Counted from the stretch's first letter, positions 17,498-26,947 are shown. The stretch: DNA of 64,000 nt from [Clostridium] polysaccharolyticum (GCF_900111595.1 NZ_FOHN01000002.1:62001-126000), one strand, 5' to 3'. Notes: a model not told the origin generated them from the letters alone. Made by a program: numbers and translations.

Positions 17498-19666
17498 TTA
17501 TAACTCCATTTCCTCTTCAAGCAGTTTCTTTTTTCGATAGCGGCTAATCATAAATCTCCGCACCACTAAAGCAGACAAAGCAAAAATCATAACTTCCACC
17601 AGAATAAAAACCGGAAGACTAATAGAACTATTTCTTTTTGCATTATCCACATTGTCTGGTTCAGTACCCATATCATTTACATTAATTCCAGTCGCTGGAA
17701 CCACTTCGCCTTTAAAGACAGCTTTCTTTTTTCCTTTTTTCCCATTGCTATTTTCATATGTTACAATCATAACTCCAGTTGCAGTACCTTCCACGATTGG
17801 AGTAATCTCGGCTTCATGACTGCTTCCTTTCCCTGCTTCAACAGTACCAATGTAATAAGATTTCTGGGCAGTTTCAAAATCTCCCTTTATTTCTATCTGA
17901 ACATTATACAGTGGTGATTTTCCCTGGTTATGGAATTCAAAGGTGAGCCTGTCAGCTTCTCCATAAATCAATTCGCCATAAGCACCCACCTTAATGATAT
18001 TTAGAGATGGCCTTGCATTTTCTTCCACTTGAATGCTTAAAACCTCACTTGCAAGAACCCCTGATGTTACTACTTCTTTTCCATTTTGCACACTCCTGTA
18101 ATCATATTGAAACTCAAGTTTTAAGGGATAGGATTTCGTCGTGCAATTCCCATTTACTTTAATCGGAATTTCCATATGCTTACAATTTTTCGCTTCTATG
18201 GACGTTATATAAAAACTATTACTTCCCTTTGCAATTGAAAATGCTCCCGTTTCGTCTGATGTCATAGTCACTCTAATATTTTCTGCCCTGGAAGACACAT
18301 GTGTATTAGCTACATCAAACTTAAGCTTAAACATTCCACCAGCCATAACACTTTCTTTTCCCGCTGTATATTTTTTTATAATAAGCCTTGGAACTCCTTT
18401 AGAAACATCCTCCTTTTTTGCTTTTATATTTTTTACGTACAGCTTGACACTATCTGAATTCTCTATTCCATTGGCATCTCGAAACACTACTGCATAGTCT
18501 ATATAACTTAAACCACCTTCAATCTGCCTGGAAATATTATAACTAAGCTTCACGCTTCTCTTCTGTCCAATTTTCAGGCTTTTTATATATACTGCTGGAT
18601 TTTCCCCTAACGGAGTAAATGTCTTGCGTGACAGTTCTTTTGGAGTTACCGTAATATTCTTAGCCTCCAGTTTTCCTACATTTAGAATGTCAAATGATAA
18701 CGTGACATTTTCTCCTGCTACAGGCATTTTTTCCGACTGTCTTATATTCCGTATTAAAATTTTGGGAGCCTTTGGCTTAGTATCCCTTTTTCTTTCTGTC
18801 CGAATATAAAACTCCTCTCTTTCCACCACATAATTTGTATCTTCTTCTCGTACATGATAAGAAACTCTAATTGTAATTTTCTTAGACCCAGATACTGCAT
18901 TTTTGGATACTTTTACAGGTAACGTTATCTTCCTGCTTTTATTCGGTTTTATAGGTGAGAGCTTTTTTTTGACTCCATTCTCTGCTGGCAAAATTCCATC
19001 ATCATTCATTCCTTCATAATCAACAATAATATTTGTAGCAGTACCATCCCCTGTATTTTTTATTGTATATACTACATCAGCAGTTTCACCATACTGCATT
19101 ACCGATTTGCACTGAATATCCGATATCGTCAGTTCTGCACTGGTAACAACTTGTTCTTCCGCCTCATAAGTCACAGAAATAACATCTTCTAACTGGTAGG
19201 ACTCTATATCTGAATGGGCATCGCCAGCCAGAAAAATAATCGGAAGGTTATATGTTTTAGTAGAAGTACTTTCTTTTGCCATTATGGTAAACTTTAAGAA
19301 ATAATCTCCTCCACCAATATGGTTTACCTCTATATACTTATCTTTCTCATCTTTCTGATACAGTTTAGGTACTCCCTTAATAGTAAACGGTGTATTTCTT
19401 GTATTCACTGCAATTTTATGTACTTCCCTTTCCCTGCTGGCCCGAACTGCTAATGTCACTTCTGCCTTTTCTTCTTGCTTTAGAGTAATTTCCGGAACTT
19501 CTTCTGTTGCAAATACAAACCACTTAGGTCCTTCACTTTCACTTCCACTAGCATAACATGCTCCCATATTCCAATTGCAGACGCTTGTAATGCAAAAAAT
19601 CAGTACACTTATGTAACATAAAAAATTTATTCTTGTATTCATTCCTGAATTTATTCTTGTATTCAT
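17498..19666 (-). CDS. Large surface protein with CARDB/COG1361-type repeats
   Basis: A 722-residue exported protein. The N-terminal signal peptide runs from the start to about residue 40 (hydrophobic LCYISVLIFCITSV, cleavage near ACYAS). Successive beta-sandwich domains of the CARDB/NEW3 type follow, each with the pattern of an IKNTGDGTATNI or LNVGKLEAKNITV strand motif, as in COG1361 S-layer-like proteins. A membrane anchor lies at about 685-705 (PVFILVEVMIFALSALVV) with a basic RRFMISRYRKKK stop. It is likely displayed on the cell surface and may bind other proteins or scaffold an envelope complex. It is cotranscribed with the acidic membrane protein 14 bp downstream. Start ambiguity is caused by a tandem repeat. 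Confidence 0.8.
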   Translation of the reverse strand: MNTRINSGMNTRINFLCYISVLIFCITSVCNWNMGACYASGSESEGPKWFVFATEEVPEITLKQEEKAEVTLAVRASREREVHKIAVNTRNTPFTIKGVPKLYQKDEKDKYIEVNHIGGGDYFLKFTIMAKESTSTKTYNLPIIFLAGDAHSDIESYQLEDVISVTYEAEEQVVTSAELTISDIQCKSVMQYGETADVVYTIKNTGDGTATNIIVDYEGMNDDGILPAENGVKKKLSPIKPNKSRKITLPVKVSKNAVSGSKKITIRVSYHVREEDTNYVVEREEFYIRTERKRDTKPKAPKILIRNIRQSEKMPVAGENVTLSFDILNVGKLEAKNITVTPKELSRKTFTPLGENPAVYIKSLKIGQKRSVKLSYNISRQIEGGLSYIDYAVVFRDANGIENSDSVKLYVKNIKAKKEDVSKGVPRLIIKKYTAGKESVMAGGMFKLKFDVANTHVSSRAENIRVTMTSDETGAFSIAKGSNSFYITSIEAKNCKHMEIPIKVNGNCTTKSYPLKLEFQYDYRSVQNGKEVVTSGVLASEVLSIQVEENARPSLNIIKVGAYGELIYGEADRLTFEFHNQGKSPLYNVQIEIKGDFETAQKSYYIGTVEAGKGSSHEAEITPIVEGTATGVMIVTYENSNGKKGKKKAVFKGEVVPATGINVNDMGTEPDNVDNAKRNSSISLPVFILVEVMIFALSALVVRRFMISRYRKKKLLEEEMEL
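19624..19666 (-). repeat. 24-bp tandem duplication at the start of the surface-protein gene
   Basis: The first codons occur twice in phase (MNTRINSG MNTRINFL), giving two ATG starts at 19666 and 19642. The upstream start has AAGGAG 13 nt away; the second has only AGGA directly against the ATG. Confidence 0.6.
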
Positions 19667-19718
19667 TCTCTACTGTCTTCTCCTTTTTATTCTTCCTCTC
19701 CCTATAAATCAAAAACCC

Positions 19719-19778
19719 AACAAGAATACGTCTTCCTGTCAGGTTAATCTATTCAGCCTAAGTTATGTAATTCTTGTT
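19719..19778 (-). terminator. Possible terminator after the cytidylate-kinase-like gene
   Basis: AACAAGAAT arms face each other across about 40 bp, overlapping the stop codon, with GGGTTTTTG after the second arm on the minus strand. Confidence 0.45.
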
Positions 19779-20385
19779 ACACTTCCAAAAATGCTTTGAT
19801 ACATTTTACAGCATGATCAATGCCACCAAAATCTGTACGAATGGACAAATCATAATTATTTACATTTCCCCATTTCTCATTGGCATGGAAGTTATAATAA
19901 TTTGCACGACGTTTATCCTGACGCAAGATAGTCTCCGCCGCCTTTTCTGACGCAATTCCATATTCTTCAACGGAACGCTTGATTCTGGAATCTAAATCTG
20001 CGCATATAAAGATGTTAACCACATCCTCTCTCTCTTTCAGTACATAATCTGCACAACGTCCAACAATAATACAAGGACCTTCATCTGCAACTTTACGAAT
20101 GACACTTGACTGTGCTAGAAAGATTCTGTCATCTATTGACAGACTGGCATACCCAAAATCATGACTGCTATAAGCTCCAGCTCCCATAGCAATTGAGTAT
20201 AAAAAACTATTGGTTGCCTTTTCTTCTGCCCGTTCAAATGCTTTGACTGCAAAGCCGCTTTCCTTCGCTGCTAAATTAATAATCTCGTTGTCATAGAAAG
20301 GAATATCAAATGCTTCGGCTAACTTTTTACCAACAATACGGCCTCCACTTCCAAACTGTCTGCCGATTGTAATAACCTTATTCAT
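19777..20385 (-). CDS. Cytidylate kinase-like family protein
   Basis: A 202-residue P-loop protein with ITIGRQFGSGGRIVGKKL at the N-terminus (Gly-rich loop ending in the basic residue), then FYDNEIINLAAKESG and IIVGRCADYVL. This matches the cytidylate-kinase-2 group rather than genuine Cmk, which is about 220 residues with a different CMP-binding insert. Members are widespread in Clostridia; their substrates are not established, so phosphotransfer to a nucleotide is an inference. The ATG has GAGGAGG. It is separated from prfC upstream by 81 bp and from the surface-protein gene downstream by a probable terminator, and has no evident pathway neighbour. Confidence 0.82.
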   Translation of the reverse strand: MNKVITIGRQFGSGGRIVGKKLAEAFDIPFYDNEIINLAAKESGFAVKAFERAEEKATNSFLYSIAMGAGAYSSHDFGYASLSIDDRIFLAQSSVIRKVADEGPCIIVGRCADYVLKEREDVVNIFICADLDSRIKRSVEEYGIASEKAAETILRQDKRRANYYNFHANEKWGNVNNYDLSIRTDFGGIDHAVKCIKAFLEV

Positions 20386-20466
20386 AAAAATACCTCCTCA
20401 TCCAATATGCATCTGATTCTATTTTACAACCCGCCTCCCTCTTTGTAAAGGAGACAGGCTATTTTC

Positions 20467-22056
20467 CTAATTACGTCCAAACTCGCTTAATTTAAGTCCT
20501 TCGTTTCTTTCTTCCACTGTACGGATACTCCATGGATGTGTAAATATTAATAATGGATTACCTTTTAAATCCTTAATCTTTTTAGTATCAGAAGTTACAC
20601 TTAAGCTGGCAACATCAATATCATCATTTTCAATCCAGCGAATATGCTCGTATGGCAAAGGTTCTAAACGGATCTCTACTCGATATTCAGATTCCAGACG
20701 GAATTTTAACACATCAAACTGAAGCACGCCTACAACACCTACGATGATTTCTTCCATACCTGTATTAAACTCCTGGAATATCTGAATCGCACCTTCCTGA
20801 GCAATCTGCTCAATCCCTTTAATGAACTGTTTCCTCTTCATCGTATCAATCTGGCGCACTTTCGCAAAATGTTCTGGTGCAAACGTTGGAATCCCTTCGT
20901 ACTGGAATGGTTTTTTTGCTGTACAAAGCGTATCTCCAATAGAAAAGATTCCCGGATCAAAAACACCAATAATATCCCCTGCATAAGCCTCCGTAACATG
21001 ATGTCTTTCCTGTGCCATCATCTGCTGTGGCTGGCTTAGGCGGATTTTCTTATTTCCCTGCACATGGAACACTTCCATGCCAGCATCGAATTTACCTGAA
21101 CAGATACGCATAAATGCAATTCTGTCTCGATGGGCTTTATTCATATTTGCCTGAATCTTAAATACAAATGCTGAAAAATCATCACAAAATGGTGATATTT
21201 CACCTACATCTGAGTTACGAGGCAATGGTGTTGTTGTCATATCCAGAAAATGACGAAGGAAAGTTTCTACACCAAAGTTTGTTAAAGCCGAACCAAAGAA
21301 TACTGGTGAAAGCTTGCCTGCCTGCACTCTTTCCAGATCAAATTCATCACTGGCACCATCAAGCAGTTCGATTTCATCCATTAATACTCTATGATTTTCT
21401 GCTCCAATAATGTCATCTAAATTGGCATCTCCTAAATTTACTTCTACAGAATCTACCTCTTTCTGCCCATTGTTGGCTGCATAAAAACGAGTAATTGTTT
21501 CCTTCTGTCTGTCATAAACACCTTTAAAGTTCTTACCAGAACCGATTGGCCAGTTAATTGGACAGGTACGGATTCCAAGAACCGTTTCAATTTCATCAAT
21601 CAGTTCAAAAGGATCATTTGCTTCACGATCCATTTTATTGACAAATGTAAAAATAGGAATTCCACGCATAACACAGACTTTAAATAATTTAATGGTCTGT
21701 GCCTCCACACCTTTCGATCCGTCAATAACCATGACAGCGGAGTCTGCTGCCATCAATGTACGGTAAGTATCCTCAGAGAAGTCCTGATGTCCTGGTGTAT
21801 CCAATATGTTTATGCAATAACCGTCATAGTTAAACTGAAGAACAGAAGATGTTACAGAAATACCTCTTTCCTTCTCAATTTCCATCCAGTCAGAAACTGC
21901 ATGTCTAGAAGCCTTACGGCCCTTAACAGAACCTGCAAGGTTAATAGCACCACCATAAAGCAGGAATTTTTCCGTTAATGTTGTTTTGCCAGCATCTGGA
22001 TGGGAAATAATAGCAAATGTTCTTCTTTTCTTTATTTCATTCGTTATGTCCGACAC
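20467..22056 (-). CDS. prfC: Peptide chain release factor 3
   Basis: A translational GTPase of 529 residues, the normal RF3 length. G1 is SHPDAGKTTL, the switch region is ERGISVTSSVLQF, G3 is DTPGHQDF and G4 is NKMD. RF3 releases RF1/RF2 from the ribosome after peptide release and can act in quality control. The start is a GTG at 22056 with GGAGG eight bases upstream; the family begins at this point. A sigma-A-type promoter lies about 60-90 bp upstream, so it forms its own unit. Confidence 0.95.
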   Translation of the reverse strand: MSDITNEIKKRRTFAIISHPDAGKTTLTEKFLLYGGAINLAGSVKGRKASRHAVSDWMEIEKERGISVTSSVLQFNYDGYCINILDTPGHQDFSEDTYRTLMAADSAVMVIDGSKGVEAQTIKLFKVCVMRGIPIFTFVNKMDREANDPFELIDEIETVLGIRTCPINWPIGSGKNFKGVYDRQKETITRFYAANNGQKEVDSVEVNLGDANLDDIIGAENHRVLMDEIELLDGASDEFDLERVQAGKLSPVFFGSALTNFGVETFLRHFLDMTTTPLPRNSDVGEISPFCDDFSAFVFKIQANMNKAHRDRIAFMRICSGKFDAGMEVFHVQGNKKIRLSQPQQMMAQERHHVTEAYAGDIIGVFDPGIFSIGDTLCTAKKPFQYEGIPTFAPEHFAKVRQIDTMKRKQFIKGIEQIAQEGAIQIFQEFNTGMEEIIVGVVGVLQFDVLKFRLESEYRVEIRLEPLPYEHIRWIENDDIDVASLSVTSDTKKIKDLKGNPLLIFTHPWSIRTVEERNEGLKLSEFGRN

Positions 22057-22116
22057 AGGGATAACCTCCTTAAATCGCTCGAAAAATTTCTTATTTTTTA
22101 TATAATCTCAGAACAT

Positions 22117-22144
22117 TCTATACTATAAGGAACTTTTATGTCAA
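22117..22144 (-). promoter_or_regulatory. Predicted sigma-A promoter of prfC
   Basis: TTGACA and TATAGA with a 16-bp spacer on the minus strand, upstream of the GTG start. Confidence 0.55.
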
Positions 22145-22241
22145 GGTTATCCATAATTTCTATCCATAAATTACTTCTGCCTCCGTTTTTTTCAGAATAT
22201 CCATCCGTCCATAATAGTGCTTCCGTTCTTGAAACCTTTCT

Positions 22242-22286
22242 AAAAAAATAGCCAGGTAAAATAAAATTTCTTTTCTACCTGGCCAT
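22242..22286 (-). terminator. Intrinsic terminator after the chemoreceptor gene
   Basis: A stem of about 10 bp (GGCCAGGTA / TACCTGGCT) is followed on the minus strand by seven T residues, directly after the stop codon at 22294. Confidence 0.85.
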
Positions 22287-22293
22287 TTGCTTC

Positions 22294-24009
22294 TTATAAG
22301 CAGAATTCGCTTACGATCTGTTTCAAATCCTGTGCATATATCTCGTTTTCTTCCACTTTCCTGCTAGTATCTGAAACAAGTCCAACCACATTTCCTGTTT
22401 TTTCTGCAATGTGTGTTACTCCGTTGGCTGCTTCATTCATATTTCCTGCTATTTCAGAAACTGCTGAAGCGATTTCCCTTGTTACACTGCTTAACTGATT
22501 AATTTCTACATTAATATTATCCATACTTATCTGGATTTTTTTTGCATCTTCACTATACTGGAGACTGGATTCTTTAAAATTACCGTAATCTCTTGAAATA
22601 TCCTTTTCAAAGAAACGTAACGTAGTTTCCAGACACTCCGAAATATTAGCAACTGCATCTGTTACATCGCCAACAATAGCTGAGATACCACTTACTGTAC
22701 TCGCTGACTGACTCGCTAATGCACTGATTTCATTGGCAACTACACCAAATCCTTTTCCTAGTTCGCCAGCTCTTGCTGCCTCAATAGAAGCATTCAATGC
22801 AAGCAAAGAGGTCTGGTCTGCAATATCCATAATCGTGCTGCTTAGCATTTCTATTTTTTCTACTGCTTTGGATTTTTCAATGGCAATTTCCGAACGTGCT
22901 TTCACTTTCGCATACATTTCCTCTGCTTTCTTGGATGCCCTGGTAGTGTCTTCTTCCAATTCTACAGCCCGCTCCAGAATTAAGCTTGCCAGTTCCGTTC
23001 CTGTACTTGTTTTTTCTTTAATACGGTCTGTATTTTCTTCAATTCCCAAAACGTCTCCATTAATAATATCTATATTGGCTGTTGCCTCCTGCATACCTGC
23101 AGCCATTTCCTGTGACGTAGAGGAATTTTCCTGTGAATGCTCATTTACCACTGAAATATTGGATGTCAGCTCATTAGAACACTGCACAAGCTGTTCTGAT
23201 GTAGAATTAATTTTTTTCACTATGCTTTTCAGATTATTCTGCATCATATTATACTTCTTAGCAATTAAACCAATTTCATCTTTTCTGACACAAAGTTTTA
23301 ATAAATTGTCATCCTCCTGCAGATCCAGCTTAGACGCATTATCAAAAACCTTTTCCAGTTTTTTTATGCCGGTAATGATATTGCCTGCAAACAAATATGC
23401 CACTATTAAAAGCAGAATGCAGACTGCCGCTTCACTCCGTATTGCTGTATACTTAAGTTTTTTTGTGGACGCAATAACCTGGGCTTTATCTGCAGTAACC
23501 ACTGTAATCATTTTTGTTTGTGGACTTACACAATACCCTGCATATTTTTTCTTCCCTTTAAAACGGTATTCTACTACTTCCCTCTCAACATTTTCGCCTT
23601 TACTAAGCTTTTTGACTACTCCCTTAATTACTTCATTTTCAACCTGATTTCCAACTTTCTTACTATCTGGATGATACAGCACAATTCCATTCGAACTCAC
23701 CAGATAAACATAACTGCCCTGTATTCCATTTACTTTTACATCCTTTAACATTCCAGATAACGCAGACGTCTCAACCATGGTTCCCATTCCACCAAGCTTG
23801 TGCTCTACAAGGCTGGAATAAGACCTTGCCAGATCTTCCATGCTATACTGAATAGACTGTACGTTCTGTTTATCAAATTTCGGAACTATAACTATGTAAC
23901 ACACACTTGCAGAGATGCATATGCATCCCAGCACCAAAATCAAAAACCTGAACCTGATTGTATGTAATAAAGCAATTTTATCACTATCTTTCTTTTTTGC
24001 TTGTTCCAT
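22294..24009 (-). CDS. Methyl-accepting chemotaxis protein with Cache-type sensor
   Basis: The start chosen is the ATG at 24009 behind GGGGAGGAAAGAG; an upstream in-frame ATG at 24036 has no such site. The 571-residue receptor has a membrane segment at ~19-42, an extracellular Cache-like domain ([11 protein letters not shown] is the typical strand-turn), a second segment at ~193-215 and a HAMP region. The cytoplasmic coiled-coil signalling domain has its hairpin tip around [20 protein letters not shown]. It senses an unknown small molecule and controls CheA, implying a motile or chemosensory organism. No C-terminal CheR-binding pentapeptide is seen. It is an orphan receptor with no che or flagellar genes nearby. 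Confidence 0.92.
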   Translation of the reverse strand: MEQAKKKDSDKIALLHTIRFRFLILVLGCICISASVCYIVIVPKFDKQNVQSIQYSMEDLARSYSSLVEHKLGGMGTMVETSALSGMLKDVKVNGIQGSYVYLVSSNGIVLYHPDSKKVGNQVENEVIKGVVKKLSKGENVEREVVEYRFKGKKKYAGYCVSPQTKMITVVTADKAQVIASTKKLKYTAIRSEAAVCILLLIVAYLFAGNIITGIKKLEKVFDNASKLDLQEDDNLLKLCVRKDEIGLIAKKYNMMQNNLKSIVKKINSTSEQLVQCSNELTSNISVVNEHSQENSSTSQEMAAGMQEATANIDIINGDVLGIEENTDRIKEKTSTGTELASLILERAVELEEDTTRASKKAEEMYAKVKARSEIAIEKSKAVEKIEMLSSTIMDIADQTSLLALNASIEAARAGELGKGFGVVANEISALASQSASTVSGISAIVGDVTDAVANISECLETTLRFFEKDISRDYGNFKESSLQYSEDAKKIQISMDNINVEINQLSSVTREIASAVSEIAGNMNEAANGVTHIAEKTGNVVGLVSDTSRKVEENEIYAQDLKQIVSEFCL

Positions 24010-24202
24010 TCTCTTTCCTCCCCTTTTTCTTTTCATTTGTACATATTAATATCATATCATATAATGTGTAAAAATGTAAATATTCCTTCTAGGTTTTATG
24101 TTTTTTGTGAAATATAAACAATCCATTTCACTAAAGTGACCACAGTTCTTCCACACAAACATTTGTTTGTACCCAAAAAAACAAAAAAATTACGAAATAT
24201 GA

Positions 24203-24232
24203 TGGCACCAAACACTCTCAGCAATCTGGTGC
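24203..24232 (-). terminator. Possible terminator after the glutathione peroxidase gene
   Basis: A 7-bp stem GGCACCA / TGGTGCC lies 60 bp past the stop. T-runs on the minus strand begin only about 15 bp later, so it is weakly supported. Confidence 0.4.
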
Positions 24233-24295
24233 CTCATACTGCGTAACATCTTTCGATTTATATAATAATAGACATTATCTTTTCGCTAGTTATTC

Positions 24296-24766
24296 TTATA
24301 AGTATTTTTCAATCTCAGCTTTCATTTTCTCAGGTAAAACAGTTGGTGCATATTTTTTTACTAACTTTCCTTCTTTATCTAAGAAATATTTTGTAAAGTT
24401 CCATTTAATCTCTCCTGCAAAATATTCTGGATCCTGACTCTTTAAATACTTAAATAACGGATGAGCAGTTTTTCCATTTACGTCTACTGCTTCAAATACC
24501 GGGAAAGTAATCCCAAGTGCTTCATATACTTCTTTGGTTTCCTCATTGCTTCTGTCTTCCTTCTTTCCAAACTGGTTACATGGGAAACCTAGAATAACCA
24601 GTCCCTTATCCTTGCACTCAGCATATAACTGTTCTAATCCTTTTAACTGAGATGCGAAATCACAATCACTTGCTGTATTAACAACTACTACTGCTTTCCC
24701 CTTGTAGTCTTCCATTTTAACCTCTTGCCCATTTATTCCCTTCGCCTTAAAATCGTAAAAATTCAT
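24296..24766 (-). CDS. Glutathione peroxidase family thiol peroxidase (BsaA-like)
   Basis: A 156-residue thioredoxin-fold peroxidase. The catalytic Cys is in NTASDCDFASQ, replacing the selenocysteine of animal enzymes; the supporting Gln and Trp/Asn are in FPCNQFGKKED and WNFTKYF. Bacterial members reduce peroxides with thioredoxin rather than glutathione. The usual CG after the active Cys is CD here, a small departure. The ATG has an AAAGG site. A promoter at 24943-24971 provides a leader of about 170 nt. For an anaerobe it is part of the oxygen/peroxide defence. Confidence 0.9.
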   Translation of the reverse strand: MNFYDFKAKGINGQEVKMEDYKGKAVVVVNTASDCDFASQLKGLEQLYAECKDKGLVILGFPCNQFGKKEDRSNEETKEVYEALGITFPVFEAVDVNGKTAHPLFKYLKSQDPEYFAGEIKWNFTKYFLDKEGKLVKKYAPTVLPEKMKAEIEKYL

Positions 24767-24942
24767 AAATACCTTTCCTTTCTAACTCGTTGCCTGATGT
24801 GTTTAATGTGTAAATGAACTTAATAAATTAGCTACTTTCGATTTGGTTATGTAAAAAACTACACATATTCCAAAATATGCCTCATTATAATCATAACTTT
24901 TATAAATAGACAAAATTCTATCTTATAAATGAAACTAGCATA

Positions 24943-24971
24943 ATAATACAAACTTTTTTTGTAAAAGTCAA
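24943..24971 (-). promoter_or_regulatory. Predicted promoter of the glutathione peroxidase gene
   Basis: TTGACT and TATTAT with a 17-bp spacer on the minus strand. The long A+T-rich leader contains a partial PerR-like palindrome at 24885-24899. Confidence 0.5.
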
Positions 24972-25065
24972 TATACATTGTTTAGAAAAATTGCCTAAAA
25001 TATATCTTTGTAAACTTTTTCTTAAATTTTTTTGTTCATCTCGCTATTTTTCCCTCTTACTTAAC

Positions 25066-25236
25066 ATTTAACGCATATCACTTAAACCAGCGTCCTGAAT
25101 TTTGGCAACCAAATTATTCCTCTTTCCTTATGTGTGTGATTTCTTACTTTTGATTTGTTCCTTTTTCCCTAGTAAAATCTATATAACCAAAACCTTTTTC
25201 TCCCTGTCCAGAATGATTTGAAAATATGCATCCTGT
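25066..25236 (-). ncRNA. Candidate structured non-coding RNA
   Basis: No credible protein is encoded in the roughly 750 bp between the peroxidase and DUF445 genes. On the minus strand, directly behind a perfect consensus promoter, five nested helices can be drawn: 25224-25232 with 25070-25078, 25214-25222 with 25081-25089, 25207-25211 with 25095-25099, 25187-25192 with 25100-25105, and 25172-25179 with 25138-25147. About 36 pairs form; at least five are G-U, which would be A-C mismatches in the opposite strand, so the minus strand is the RNA sense. Unpaired parts are purine-rich with repeated AGGGA and AGGAA. No good terminator was found, so the 3' end is uncertain. It could belong to a known family such as raiA or 6S, or be new. 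Confidence 0.6.
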
Positions 25237-25240
25237 TTCT

Positions 25241-25269
25241 ATTATAGAAATTCAGACGTTTTATGTCAA
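25241..25269 (-). promoter_or_regulatory. Consensus sigma-A promoter driving the candidate RNA
   Basis: TTGACA, 17 bp, TATAAT, a perfect match on the minus strand. The predicted start near 25234 coincides with the 5' end of the closing helix of the candidate RNA. Confidence 0.7.
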
Positions 25270-25517
25270 GTTTTACTACATTAAACAAAACATTTATTTT
25301 CAATTACTAAACCTACTGATTTCTAATCTAAACAAATCGTTATATTCGCAAACAAAGATAACCAAAAACGCATTACTAGCAGAATTCTCTTTCATAATAA
25401 TTTCTTGTTTTTTTTCATTTTTGATCGTATCATAGAACTGTTTGCAGAACTAAATTCGTAAAACAGACGTTCAGCAGATATACAAAAAATATGAAAAACA
25501 GAAAGAATGGTGTTACT

Positions 25518-26408
25518 ATGAAATATACTATTTTCATTACCCCACTCATTGGTGCCCTTATTGGATACATCACCAATTACATTGCAGTAAAAATGCTGTT
25601 TCGGCCTTTAAAACCAATTATGATTGGAAAATTTAAAGTTCCTTTTACCCCTGGTATTATCCCAAAGGAAAAGCCTCGTCTTGCGAAAGCCATCGGTGAA
25701 ATCGTCGGCCGCCGTCTTGTAACAAAAGATGGTTTAGAAACCATGCTTCTATCTGACAATGTAAAAGAAACACTCCGTAATAAAATATCTGGAATTTTTC
25801 AAAACTCAGATACTACACTGGAGCATTTTCTTGCTGCGAATCTTTCACAAGAAAAGACAGATTCCCTTAGAGAAAATATAACCACAGAATTTACAAAACA
25901 TATTGTAATCACTTTACAGCAGGCTAATGCAGCAGAGCTCTTGGCAAAAGAAATTATCGGTTCCATCAAAGAACATTTTCAAGGCGGTTTTCTTGCCATG
26001 ATGCTTAATGATTCTCTGTTAAGTTCTATCGAAGGCCAAATTAGCAAGGGCTTAAACAGCTACTTGGAAAATCATGGAGAGGAAATAATCAAACCATATG
26101 TAACTGCTGAATATGACAAAATGGCTAACCTTAGTTTAGCAGACGTAAAAGCCTTTACTGTAAAACACGATCTTGCAATTGAAGACATGCTTCTTCATGT
26201 TTACGAATATCTAATCCGTAACAACCTTGACAAAATAATTACTCTTCTTAAAATCGACCAGATTGCACAAGAACAGATAAATCAGATGGATGTGCTAGAG
26301 CTAGAAGAACTGATTCTCTCTGTCATGAAAAAAGAACTTAACGCCATTGTCAATCTTGGTGCTTTAATCGGTTTTGTATTAGGGCTTATAAATTTACTGC
26401 TGAAATAA
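25518..26408 (+). CDS. DUF445 family membrane protein
   Basis: The start is taken at the ATG at 25518, where family members begin (MKYTIFITPLIGALIGYITN); an in-frame ATG at 25491 would add nine residues without a better ribosome site. The 296-residue protein has an N-terminal hydrophobic segment, then IAVKMLFRPLKP and FTPGIIPKEKPRLAKAIGEIVG, which are the family signatures. A long amphipathic helical body follows, and a C-terminal membrane segment (LGALIGFVLGLINLLL). DUF445 proteins such as Bacillus YheB are membrane-anchored and of unknown function. The gene stands alone with a hairpin downstream. Confidence 0.88.
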   Translation: MKYTIFITPLIGALIGYITNYIAVKMLFRPLKPIMIGKFKVPFTPGIIPKEKPRLAKAIGEIVGRRLVTKDGLETMLLSDNVKETLRNKISGIFQNSDTTLEHFLAANLSQEKTDSLRENITTEFTKHIVITLQQANAAELLAKEIIGSIKEHFQGGFLAMMLNDSLLSSIEGQISKGLNSYLENHGEEIIKPYVTAEYDKMANLSLADVKAFTVKHDLAIEDMLLHVYEYLIRNNLDKIITLLKIDQIAQEQINQMDVLELEELILSVMKKELNAIVNLGALIGFVLGLINLLLK

Positions 26409-26488
26409 TGGTTTATATTGCTATTTTTATAATATTTTATTATACTAAATATATTCAATTAACGATCGACTTGACGGATACTAGTTAT

Positions 26489-26521
26489 AGCTGAAATTAA
26501 GATTCGTCTTATTTCAGCTTT
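26489..26521 (+). terminator. Hairpin after the DUF445 gene
   Basis: AGCTGAAATTAAGA and TCTTATTTCAGCT pair with one bulge around a TTCG tetraloop. Only a short T-run follows, so termination may be partial. Confidence 0.55.
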
Positions 26522-26596
26522 GGCTTACTTAAACATATACGAATTAAAATTTTATTTATGTTTCTAACAAATGAAAAATCTAAGGAGTTGGTATAA

Positions 26597-26947
26597 ATGA
26601 AGTACGAATATCACGGAATTCTTATAGAAGAAGCCTTGGATGATAATCGTCTGATTAATACGTTAAAAATCGAAAAAGTTCATATTACAGGCCACAAAAA
26701 GCAGCAGGACCGCAGACATCTTTATCAAGTAAAGGTCTCCCAGGAACAGATTAATACTCTTGCTCACCATATAAACGAAGACTGGTACCTTTATTTTTGG
26801 AAAGATAACCAGATAACGGTTTTATTCCCAAACAGGCAATTCCAGTTTGATTACCTCAATCGGGATACATGGACAGATGCTCTTAATTATGCTCACTCAA
26901 TCGGTCTAGATGAGCAGGATATGGATTTCAGTACCTCTGGCCTGTAA
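26597..26947 (+). CDS. Hypothetical protein (116 aa)
   Basis: I do not recognise the family. The 116-residue protein is soluble, aromatic-rich and mildly acidic, with WYLYFWKDNQITVLFPNRQFQFDY in its centre and a helical C-terminus. There is no signal peptide. The ATG has a strong AAGGAG nine bases upstream and a clean terminator directly follows the stop, so it is a real single-gene unit. Neighbours give no functional hint. Confidence 0.75.
   Translation: MKYEYHGILIEEALDDNRLINTLKIEKVHITGHKKQQDRRHLYQVKVSQEQINTLAHHINEDWYLYFWKDNQITVLFPNRQFQFDYLNRDTWTDALNYAHSIGLDEQDMDFSTSGL

Noticed and set aside
22733-23647. A 304-codon open frame on the plus strand inside the chemoreceptor gene
   Set aside because: It is an exact antisense shadow of the coiled-coil signalling domain, with Ser-rich low-complexity translation and no ribosome site.
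25226-25435. 69-codon frame on the plus strand in the gpx-DUF445 gap
   Set aside because: No SD, A+T-driven Lys/Asn/Ile/Phe composition, and it overlaps the candidate RNA promoter.
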